From Zarea fungicola (lineage: Eukaryota; Ascomycota; Sordariomycetes; Hypocreales; Cordycipitaceae), in NCBI GenBank assembly GCA_900169235.1, contig FWCC01000006.1, forward strand, positions 180,205 to 244,204: 64,000 bases of DNA, read 5' to 3'. The notes below the pieces were generated by a model, which did no database searches, was not told where the DNA came from, and worked only from the letters and a program-made list of their open reading frames with translations. This document shows, one piece after another, positions 45,088-55,351 of the stretch; the stretch's first letter is position 1; each line of letters opens with the position of its first letter. Position numbers and translations under genes: made by a program.

Positions 45088-46781
45088 CTAGGCAATGCCA
45101 ACACCTCTGGCCACGACTTCACGGGCATAAAATTCAACCAGCATGGTGGCATAGCCCTCGAGTTCCTCGACGGAAATGGCTAGTCTAAAGTCATTGAGAA
45201 TGAGAAACTGGAGCTCCAAATGATTGAGCTCTGCGAGTGGTAGACCGCCAACCTGAAATGTTGTTAGTGTTGTTGATTAATGATAAAAAGTGTAGAGATG
45301 AAAACCTTTGCATATCTGGAGTTTGTATAAAAGACATCCGAGAAAAACTTGCTGGCGCAGGTCACACCAGAAATAATGAGTCGATGGATATTAAAACTGT
45401 CCACGACAAAATACGTCGCCGGGGTGGCAATGGGACGCTCTTCAGGCGTAATGGTGGTGGGCCTTGTGCGCTCATCCCTGCCAGCGGCGGTTGGCGAGTC
45501 CACCATTGCGTCATCTTCATCGTCGCCGTCGTCGTCGTCGTCTGCCAAGTCTGAATCCGTCTCATCCGAGTTGTCGGCAGTAGACGAAGTAGTGGCAGGA
45601 GGAGGACGAGCAGTGGCAGTCGTGGTATCCGTCATGGGAATGTCGACTCTGGATGCAGACCGGGAATGGAGAGGCAAGGACTGGGACAAGGATTCGGCCC
45701 TACGGCGGGCACGCTCGGTGCGGACGACTCTATCGTTGACACGTTCCGTCATGCGGTCAAAGTAGACGAGCAAGCTCAAAAACACTTCATATGTGGTTGG
45801 GCAGTACTTGTGTATTCTGCCGAGGTAGCTGAGGATGGAAATGGCGGGGACGTTTTTGCCGTGAAAGGCGAGGACGGAATGGCTGAGGGGGCTCATCTGG
45901 GAGCCGGGGGAGTCGTGGTTCTGGTTGGCCTGCTGCTGATGGGCGACGTTGCGCTGCATGGCGTCATGCTGCAGGTCGTTGGTGGTGGTGATTTTGGTGA
46001 GCAGGGCGGCGACCATGTCGATGACATCGTTGATGGGCATGGCGCTAATCTCGTACTTGGTCTGGCCAGCCGCGGCGCCGGTGGCGGTGCCGCCGAGTTC
46101 GCCTTGCTGGACGAGGGTGGTGATGTGTGCAAGATCGCGGAGATTGACGACTCGCTGGGGTGTGGCGGATGGGGGAGGAGGCGCCAGCGGCCCGGCCGAG
46201 GCGGAGGTGGAGGTGTGTGCAGGAACTGTGTTGGTTGTCGAGGAAGACGAGGCCGAGGCTTGCATTCGGTAGTCGTCGGAGGGTGGTGATGGCTGCTGCG
46301 GCCCAGGGGCTACAGTGGCGGAAAAGTGTGTCGCAGAGACGTCATCTTTATGAAGTGCAGCCATAGACGCGATGGTTGCATCATCCGTTGGGTGCGGCGG
46401 CGGCGGGACAGCAGCGGCGGGGGACGAGGACGGCGGGGGTGATGGGAACCTGGCCGGGCCGACGTACGAGGAGGGAGAAAATTGTTGGCTCCGGGCGGCG
46501 GTGGAGGAGGCGGGGGATGCAATAATGGTCCTCGAGGCGCGCTGTGAATTGGCCGAGTCGCGGCGAGATGCCAGGCGCGACGAGGGTGAAGAATGTGGCA
46601 GTGTGGCGGACGCGGCGGCGGCAGATGAGGAGGAGCGTTGTCGTGAGCGACCGCCGGGGGACTGTTGGTAGTGAGGAGGCTCGTGAGGGCGGGGCGACTT
46701 GCGTTGGAGGGAGGAAGAGCTGGTAATCATGGTATGAAATCGAGAAAGGTCGGTTACGAAGTCGCCAATTACTGCTGCCAT
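45088..46781 (-). CDS. PHO80: PHO80/PREG-type cyclin for a PHO85-like kinase
   Basis: Two exons, 46781-45306 and 45252-45088 (546 aa), joined by a 53-nt intron (GTTTTC..TTTCAG). The N-terminal 250 residues are Ser/Pro-rich and disordered-looking. The cyclin box starts with FHGKNVPAISILSYLGRIHKYC and TYEVFLSLLVYFDRM. It is interrupted by a linker of about 100 residues with a strongly acidic DDDDDGDDEDD run. It then resumes with YFVVDSFNIHRLIISGVTCASKFFSD and, across the intron, NSRYAKVGGLPLAELN. PHO80/PREG relatives restrain the phosphate-starvation transcription factor through a cyclin-dependent kinase. The ATG at 46781 is the first before the Ser-rich region; the open frame extends upstream to 47006. 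The spliced 3' exon supplies the last 54 residues of the fold. Confidence 0.88.
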
Positions 46782-49700
46782 TTCATATCGTTGTGTGGGC
46801 ACGTTGTGGTTGATTTTTGTGCTCTTGGACCAAGCGGGAATCGTCGGTGGATGACGCTGCCACTTTGTCTCTCCTGGCTTTTTTTTTTTCCTTTTGCTAA
46901 ATGCGTCTGGTCTGTTGGTACCTGATGAGGCGGGGGGGGTAGCGACTAGGGCTGTTTTGTGGAAGCGGAGAATGAGGATATTCTGTGTGGGAAAAAAAAG
47001 ACGCAAAAAGGGAAGACTGCGAAATTAGCGAATGCTTTTTGAAGAGATGAAAATGGAAGCAAATGATGAGACGAGTCAAACGCGGCGGCGAGAAAATGAG
47101 GGAGGAGAGGGAGGATGAGGAAGATGGCTGAAGCAGTGGCGGAAGTTGGAGTTGTGGCGAGAGAGAACAGGTTTGGGGAAGAGGCGCAGCGATTATACAG
47201 GCCACTGCGAACAGTGAGCCAGTGGACAGGCACCTGCAGAGCGAACCACAGTGGACACTGACCAGCAGATCCCCCTAAAACGATAGCAGCCAAGACACCA
47301 ACGAGCGGGCCTAGTCACAGAAACTGGCCAGACACCAAGACAGGAACTGTCACAAGCCCGTCAGGGAATGCCGCTTCTGGTGGTCTGCTGCGTTCAGCGA
47401 CCGACAATAAACCGGGACGGCCAACCCGAACCAATCTCCATGTCGCGATAATAGAAAGATGGGGACGCCGGATGTCCGTCCGGGCCGGGCAAGGCGACGG
47501 CTGGGGCAGGCCAACGTACATGTAATTTTCATGACTCGGGTTGAAAACTATATGCAGAGCATGGACTTTGAAGATGCATATATCGTCTTTTTTTTTTTTT
47601 TGGTCGGGTTGCTCTCTTGACCATGATCCTCATCAATGCATCGACGACATGACCAGCCCGTCTGTCCCTACATTCACTGCAAGATGCACATGAACATCAA
47701 CGCCGGCGACTAGATCCCGTGCCCACCATCATCGCATTTACACGACAGACTAGTGTGCAAGAGGGCTAATGGTGTGGGATGGAAAATATGTGACACGGCA
47801 GGGACACAAGCAAGGGGAATCCCGACTTTACCGCCTCTTTTTTTCTTCTTCCCTTACCCTTTGCGCCGACATGGAAGATGTGTGTGTGCATCGTGAACAA
47901 GCCACCATGGGAATCACACACTTTTCCAACCTCATGTCACTCAACCATCGGTCGCCGGAGCACATGGGGAAGCACGAGCTTGATGCATCGGATAGGGGAA
48001 GTATGGGTAGGTGATTGTTTGCAACACCAAAGCAAAAATAGATGCACAAGGTGTAGAAGATGTAGATGTAGAAGACGTAGAGGGGATAGGATTGTACGGC
48101 AAGGAAAATATTGTCCATGTTCTTACCAGATGCTCAGCGTACTCGTACAACGGTGTTTGTGCACTTGTCGTACTGGAAATGTTGCAGTCCTCGCTATAAA
48201 TGACCGACCAACGTCACACAGACGTCGTCAGAGGCTGGAATTCCGGGGATAGCCGTTGTATTTCAACGTTGTATTGGCGCTTCTTGGCGTTGTCGATGAT
48301 GGAGTGTGCCCTGCAAACAGAACCCAAAATGCAGAGAGGAATATATTTTGACGAGAGTCTTGTAGATATTGTATCGATGAAGAAAGAATCGTTCTCAGGA
48401 TGAACAAGGAGCACAAGTAAATGATTTACTTCTGGATGGTCCAGCGTGGCTTTACGAGCTGATCGACAAGGCGTGCGTAACGGGGCCGCGGTTGTTGCAA
48501 GTAGCTCCGTAGTTCCGGCCACAAGTGCTTTTTCTAGTATATGGATTCGAAGATGGGATTGCTTGGAATTGAATTTCCTTTTCGTCTTCCTTTTCGTCTT
48601 CTTTTGTTTTCTTTTGTTTTCTCTTTTTTGCTTTTCTTTTCGTTTGCTCAGACTGACGGGCGGGATAATGTGGCCGTTTGCTTATAGTAGCGGTCTGGCA
48701 GATGGGATAATGCGTGCAGGTGGGGGGCAGTGTACAATGCATGTATCAATGCAAAAACCCGATTAAAAATTGATAGAATAAAGACCAGCGAGGGGAGGAG
48801 AGAGAGAGAGAGAAAATATAAAAGAAAAGGAGAAAAAGAGATGCAATGATTCTCTTTTGAATAGCAGACTGTCCAAGGGCAAGCTGGACCCCTACAGAAC
48901 CGGCCAAGGCAAACTCGTGTTTTCCGTCTTCAAGTGTACACGTCTTGCTGGTAGTTATTTGGTTTGGCAAAAAAGGCAACCTCAAACGTGGGTGTCAGTC
49001 TGCCCTGTCGTTGGCTCGTCGTGGTTGCGTGCGTGGACAAACACCATGGATGGACTGACTAGACGGGGGACCCAGGAATGGAAGATGCAAGGAGACACAA
49101 TGCGCGCGGCCGCCACCCCCTGACGCGGGAAGGGAACAATGCACGACGACGCAAACAGGCGTCGAGGGATAAGAGGTAGTACGTAGATGTAAGAATAGAA
49201 TAAGATGGAATCTCTTATTTTACAGAGGGAATAGTCCTGATGCAGTTCATCACGTACACCCACTGTACAGGCCACGGGTAGCCATTACGGCCCAGTACAG
49301 GCAATCGGGCAAATACAGCCAAGTACAGCTAAACTACAGCCAAATACAGGGCCACTTGCAGCCATTTCAGGCCACTTGCATACAATTCAGGCCACTTGCC
49401 TACATGTCTAGGCCAGTCATCGTCACGGCTTGGAGCATCCCCCTCACGGCCCTCCACGCCCTCCCCATCGCCAACCAGCTTGCCCTCCCCAATGCCAAGC
49501 TGCACTAAAACCATGCAAAATCATTCAAAGCGCCAAACCATATTCAAGTCTTGCCGCACGTGGGCCGAACCAGTTTACCCGCTGTGGGGTGACACCCCTC
49601 CGCCTCTGACAAGCTCTGGAGCTGCTTATTTTTGAAGTGGGCACTGATGGTCTCCCCGAGATCCCTGCGAGCCAGCAGAAACAAAGGTTCAATACTTGTC

Positions 49701-50742
49701 TAGGTGGCAGGATCTGCTTGAAATTAATTGGTTATGGTATCTTGATTTTGGCTTTTTTTATTTTTATTTTTGCATTAAAGAATAGACGACAACAACACTA
49801 CTTTAATTTCATGCGGCGACCCAACAGCGACAGCATCTCAACACCTTTAATCCTGCACTGACTGTGACCAGTATACATGATTACCCCATGCCCTTTCAAT
49901 GACGTCTATAATTGGTCCATTTTCTAAACCAAATGAAAACAAATATAAATAAATAAAAATAAAAATAAAAGTGAGATATTCACTCGTCCCGTCATCCCTC
50001 GCACGTCATGTCACTGCAACGCCCGAACCGCGTCTCAACCAACCGGCCCGATGCCTACTACGTCATAGTACGTCTCATGTAATGTTGCAATCAACTCGTC
50101 AAAACTATATACACCCTATTTTGACTATACGGAACCAACTTTGAGCCCTATAAATTAACAGACTTTATTCCAAGCACACTCAGCGTCCTGCTACCCATAA
50201 GTTCACTGTCATGTAAGCTACCATATACCGGGTTTGTCAAGCACCTGGTAATAGAAAAAAGAATTTAAATTTAAATTTAAATTAAATTATAATAATAGCA
50301 TACTCCTGCTTGTACTCCTGTACTCCTGGCTCAGGCACCCCTCGAATCCAACCCACGCCGCTAATACTATCCCAATCCGTCCAAAGCAGCACACGCAGCA
50401 CAAGCCTCACTTTCGGTCCGTCCCGTGCAACACTTGCTCTCCTATAAATCACAATCACCCCTTTTCAAGCAAGCCAATAAAAATCCAGCCATGCGTTTTG
50501 CTTCCTTTCCACATCCAAGCTTGGACCTTGGTCATCAACGCACAATTCAGCCGTCATTTACAGGGACTCGAGTGTCACTTGTGTCCTACAACTGAACAGT
50601 CACTCTTCCATTACATCACCCACGCATTCACCAATGGCTATCCATCAAGTCGTAGCAAAGTCTTGTATTCTTTCAGCTTTGCTTGTAATAACCCGAATGG
50701 TACTCTATTGTACAATTTCCACCTCCCACACTCCCCTCACAT
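46782..50742. other. 4 kb gene-poor region upstream of the PHO80-like gene
   Basis: No frame here has a recognisable domain. It contains T/C-rich tracts (47590-47602, 48550-48645), a set of short direct repeats near 49250-49410, an ATAAATAAAAATAAAA run near 49945-49970 and an AATTTAAATTTAAATTTAAA run near 50263-50285. A CACGTGGG lies at 49557-49564. The bases next to 46781 must include the cyclin leader and promoter. Confidence 0.5.
49350..49410. repeat. Short imperfect tandem repeats (20-21 bp)
   Basis: GGCCACTTGC occurs at 49350, 49370 and 49390, each followed by a similar A/C/T-rich filler. Just upstream (49263-49350) a looser series of TACAGCCA-like units occurs about every 11-20 bp. The array is non-coding. 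Confidence 0.75.
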
Positions 50743-51792
50743 CTAATCGTGACGCACCGTATAGTCCGTGTCGGGCAGGTACAGGTGGCGGTCCGCTCCC
50801 TTGGCCGTCAACACCACCATGCGAATCACGCCGCCCGAGCTGCCGTCCCACTTGATGGCCTCGCGCAGCGAGCTCTTGACGAAATCCACCGCCTCGGCCT
50901 CCTCCATGCCCTCCTTCCAGTGCGCGTCGCAGTAGCCGTAGATGTATGTTGAGCCGGACCCGCCAATCGCGTACGCTTGCTTGTGCAGCGATCCGCCCAG
51001 AGGGATCGAGTAGACTTGGCCGCCGAATCGTTCATCCCAACCTGCAATGATTAAACCAGCTCTGGGAAAAAAAAACCCCGAATATTAGCAAAGTTGATTC
51101 GACATTTTTTTCCATGCGCCATGTACTCACGATAAGCGGTCCTTGTTGGAATAGCACAGCTCTTGGAAAATAGACGCCGCAGTTTGCGTCATCGGCGGCT
51201 TGCCGCTCTGCATCGCAAACAGTCCCAGCTGGTATTGCACAATGTCCGCCACCGCCTGTGTGTCCGCCGCCGAGCCCGATCGGCAGCACCAGATGGTGTC
51301 GTGTACTCTGGTCAGCTTATCCGTCACTCGGTTGGCAATGTAGCTGCCCGTCGTGGTTCGCGAATCCGCGCCTGAAGCCCTCTCATTAGTATCCCATTTC
51401 CGCTGGACGGCTGGAATCCATCTCCCAAAGGGTCGGGTCGCGCATACCGAGAATGACTCCGTCCTTGAATGTAATCGCCATACTATATCCCCCCACATCA
51501 TGTTAGATTGCTACCCGCTCAATTTGTCCCAAGTCTGTTCGCAATACGTACATCGAGGTACCCAGGCTACGAAGCGAGGTTAGCTGTCATTGAACAAATA
51601 ATCGTGGCAAGTCTGGCAGAGATAAACTCACTTGACCTCACCCTTCTTCAGGTGCTCCATATCAACGTGGATGCCATCTAATCCCGTCCATCGTTAGCCG
51701 GCCGCTTCTCTCGTGTGGTGTAATCAGTCTCGCGTCCGATGACCGCAGGCAAACGAACCCTCGCTCAACACGCCCTTGTATTCAGACGGCAT
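50743..51792 (-). CDS. PRE3: 20S proteasome beta-1 subunit (caspase-like activity)
   Basis: Six exons on the minus strand: 51792-51759, 51677-51632, 51566-51552, 51482-51448, 51371-51131 and 51061-50743 (229 aa). A short propeptide precedes GTS, the autocleavage site that exposes the catalytic Thr. The core then shows [31 protein letters not shown], including the conserved Asp and Lys of the beta active site, then SGSAADTQA and the late [13 protein letters not shown] segment. These are diagnostic of beta-1. The third exon is just 15 nt and carries the LGTS residues. All internal exon joins keep frame. It works in the core proteasome in cytosol and nucleus. Confidence 0.95.
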
Positions 51793-52317
51793 GATATCGG
51801 TATATGTAGGTCGGCAAAGAAAAAAATGGTCAGTGTTTTTTATTATCGTAATCGTGGGCGCAGTGTAATTCGTCGTTGGGCTTCAATTGTGATGGGTGGG
51901 ATTGGTACAGGCTGCATGGGGTCGGAGCTCTCTCTACACTCTACCAAGCTCAGGCAGCTTCGGACGCGCAGCCGCGACGTCGTCAAAGCTACCTGTTGAT
52001 CACGTGCATCATCACGTGCACTCGATTCGACATGCAGCTGAACATGAGTTGCCATGTAATTGACGGATATCAAAAGCAAAAAAAAAACTTTAATTGGCGT
52101 TTGTGAATATTTTTGTCTTGGATTTAGAATTTACTTCTTCTTGGCGCACGCGGATATGCAGAGTGGCCATGTATTGTAAACCAAAAATAGTATTAATGCT
52201 AGGTACTCCTGATAATGTCTATTTGATATCCCATAAAACGTCAATGCTGCTTAAAAGAAACAAAAATCCAGAAAATAATGCCGCCTAAAATATACAATGT
52301 TTTTCAGTAGAGATGAT
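51793..52317. promoter_or_regulatory. PRE3 promoter region with paired E-boxes
   Basis: Upstream of PRE3 and downstream of ERV2. Two CACGTG palindromes occur at 52001-52006 and 52013-52018, both followed by CA, with a 12-bp centre-to-centre spacing. CACGTG is the core target of bHLH factors. No coding frame is supported. Confidence 0.5.
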
Positions 52318-53148
52318 TCAATCTTTCTTGTCGCCTGCTTCTTGCTTGTCAGCTGCTTCTTTCTTGTCGGCCGCTTCCTTGTCGACTGCCTCCTCTCTCT
52401 TGTCTCCCTCCGTCTTGGACGCGTCCCCGCCCTCCTTGCCCTCCTTCTTCTTGTCCTCTTCCGCACAGCCGCAGTCGTAAAAGTCGCCAATCGTGTTGCA
52501 GTCAAACGCGGGCTTCTTGAGCCGCTCATTCACCAAGTTGTGCGCAAAGCACAGCCAGCCGGCCGCGGCGCTGCGCGAGCTCGACTGCGGCGGGTACTCG
52601 GCCAGGATCTTGCGAAAGTGGCGGGCGCAGTCGCCGCAGGGGTAGAGGCGGCCAAAGAGGTGCATAAACGTCTCAAACGTGGTGCGCTCGTCCTTGGTGG
52701 GCTTGTCGGGGAAGCGGGCGGCCATTGTGTGAAGGAAGCGCCACGTCGCATGTCCTAGTTCGGCTCTGTAGATGGATGTGTCAGTATCGATTTTACGTGT
52801 TCACGCGATGGGGGAAACCTACTTGAGCGTGGCATTCTCCAGCTTGGGCGCAATCGAGTCGCCCTCTAGCGACGGCAGCTTGTCGAGGTCGACGCTGAAT
52901 CCAGACGACGGGGAGGGAGACGGGGCCGCGGCTCCATCCTTGACGAGCTGCGCCTGGTCCTTGTTCTTGTTGTTGTTATTGTCGGCGGCGGCGGCGTGGT
53001 GATTGTCGGTCGACGCCGGCGCCGGGTTATTCGGCCCCGGCTGCTGCTCGCGGGCGATGCCGGGCGCCGAGGTGAAAAAGTATGAAATGCTAAGGAATAA
53101 AAATACGATGAGGAGAAGAGACAGCGTCAGATGCTGGCGGCGCGCCAT
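52318..53148 (-). CDS. ERV2: ERV2-type FAD-linked sulfhydryl oxidase
   Basis: Two exons, 53148-52823 and 52765-52318 (257 aa), joined by a 57-nt intron (GTAGGT..CTACAG). A basic start and one hydrophobic segment (about 8-27) form a signal anchor for the ER. A low-complexity Asn/Ala/Ser/Pro linker follows. The Erv/ALR domain (about 108-205) has GHATWRFLHTMAARFPDKP, the redox CGDC motif in YPCGDCARHF, and WLCFAHNLVN, which holds FAD-contacting His and Asn. A second CxC (DCGC) follows. The C-terminal 50 residues are a Lys/Glu/Asp/Ala-rich tail with near repeats of DKKEAA. The enzyme would pass oxidising equivalents to disulfide isomerases in the secretory pathway. Confidence 0.92.
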
Positions 53149-53843
53149 CTCGACCAGCGCGATGGGGAGGAGGGTGGTTAAGATTGCTGCGGTAAGGAGA
53201 GTTGGAAGAGGACAGCTAGAGGAATATCGTCGCGCAACTCTAAACTTTTAGCGGCAGGCGACCGCTGTAACCGCTGCCGCCACAGTGGGTCGAACAACTC
53301 TCAATTACACAATGTGAGGATTCTTTTATCATCAACAATCAAGGTACAATTTCAATGAGTGTTCAATCTGTAGAATATCAGACTATTCTCGACGTTGAGT
53401 ACAAGTATTTAAAAGAAAATAACATGAGATGAAACAAAATAAATAAAATAAAATAAAATAATGACACCTCACCATCCCAGTCCCAACTCCACCCAGATAC
53501 GGCCGCCCAAGAGACATCAACACCATGGCGTAAAGACATCACGGCGTAAAGTATGGATAAATATACTAATATCTACATTACGGTGGAATTTACTCTCCGA
53601 CGGGCATCTACCCGCAACCTTCTACCGACTTGTCCATACGACGCCTTTCCCTTGACATGGACTCCGTCTATCCACATTTCCGCATCTGGGCCTCAGAGGC
53701 GATCAAGCAATATGCGTCGTTTGCGCCCTCTGAACAGAAACAATGTAAGCATAAATTGTGAAAAATAAGATCTTTTCCGTTTTTTTATTTAAAATTTGTA
53801 GCATTTCATACTCGTCTGCGTGAGCTCATTCACCATCGTAGCC
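53149..53843. other. Divergent promoter region of ERV2 and the MFS gene
   Basis: Contains an (AAATA)n-like microsatellite around 53437-53460 and a T-rich segment just before the MFS leader. No coding frame is supported. Confidence 0.45.
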
Positions 53844-55351
53844 ATGGCATCCATCACCAGCGTAGAGGCAGTACCTGAAGCCACTCTACACAATCCCAAT
53901 GAAAAACAAAACACTATTCCTCTAAACACTACTGCACCAAATGCGCCTCCTCCCGACGGCGGCTTCGACGCCTGGGCCCAGGTCGTCTCCGGCCACCTCA
54001 TCGTCGCCGCCACCTGGGGCTACGGCGCCAGCTTCGGCGTCTTCCAGACCTACTACGAGGGCATCCTGCCCGACCAGACCCCGTCGTCCATCTCCTGGAT
54101 CGGCGGCTTCCAAATCTTCACGCTCCTCTTCATCTCCACGGCGTCGGGCCGCGCCACCGACGCCGGGTTCGCGCGCCACGCCATTGCCGCCGGCACCGTC
54201 CTGCTGCTTCTCGGCACCTTTATGACGAGCATCGCGACGACATACTGGCAAATCTTCCTCGCGCAGGGGCTCTGCGTGGGTGTCGGACAGGGCCTGCTGT
54301 GGCTGCCGAGCGTGACCATTATCTCGACGTACTTTGTGCGGCGGAGGGTGCTTGCGCTGACGACGGCGGCGACGGGGACGGGCACCGGGGGTATCATCTT
54401 TCCTGCCATGATTCAGTATTTAATTCCCAAGTTGGGCAAGTCTTTTCTTACTCCATCCTTTGTCAATAATATAGTTTATGCAATTTCTTAAGAAGACATG
54501 TACTAACATGATGTACAGGCTTTGGCTGGGCCGTTCGATGCATGGGCTTCGTCGTCATGGCCATGATGGTCGTCGCCCTCGCCCTCCTCCGCACACGTCT
54601 TCCGCCGAGACGATCCGGTCCCCTGGTGGAATGGGGTGCGTTTAAAGAACCTTCGTACATGCTCTTTACCTTTGGCATTTTTCTCCTCTACTGGACGTTG
54701 TACTTTGGATTCTTCTATGCAAGTCCCCCTCCCTCCGTCCCTCTGTCCCTGTCTCCTCTTTCCATATCTATATATATATATAGATATATAAGGAAAGAAA
54801 AAAACTAAATATTAACTGTTTGGTAGATTCAAGTCTACGCCGTCAAACAGCTCCACCTCTCCCAGTCCGCCGCCGTCAACCTCATCCTCGCCACCAACGC
54901 CGCCGGCATCCCCATCCGCGCCCCCTGCGGCTTCCTCGCCGACCGCTTCCTCGGCCCCCTCAACTGCCTCATCCCCTGGGTCGCCCTCTGCGGCGTCCTC
55001 ATGTTCTGCTGGGCCGGCCTCGGCGGCGGCGGCGGTGGTCTCGGGGGCCTGTACGCGCTGGCCGTCTTCTACGGCTTCGCGTCCGCGGCCGCCATGGGCC
55101 TCTTTGCGGGCACGGTGCCATCGCTGACCAAGGACCTGGACAAGATTGGCACGCGCGTCGGCATGGTGCTCACCCTCATGAGCCTGGGTCCGCTGACGGG
55201 CCCTCCCGTGGCGGGCGCGCTGATTCAACGATCCGGCGGCTCGTATCTGGCGGCGCAGATTTGGGCGGGCGTGACGTTGTTGGTGGCTACGGCGGCGCTG
55301 GTGGGCGCGAGGGTGATTCGGACCGGGTGGGTGTTGAACGTAAAGGTGTAG
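53844..55351 (+). CDS. Monocarboxylate-transporter-like MFS permease
   Basis: Three exons: 53844-54435, 54519-54718 and 54827-55351 (438 aa). The N terminus is polar, then PPDGGFDAWAQVVSGHLIVAATWGYGASFGVFQTYY marks TM1 of the fungal MCT-like family. About 12 helices follow, with YFVRRRVLALTTAATGTGTGGIIFPA in the TM4-TM5 region and LADRFLGPLN after the central loop. The central loop is short, as in this family. Both introns start with GC (GCAAGT) and end in TACAG and GGTAG. With GT donors the frame fails; with GC it joins to the conserved PKLGFGWAVR and YFGFFYIQVYA. Substrate unknown. It is divergent from ERV2. Confidence 0.9.

Noticed and set aside
45666..46289. Gly/Val-rich 207-residue plus-strand frame
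   Set aside because: Antisense of the low-complexity part of the PHO80-like gene.
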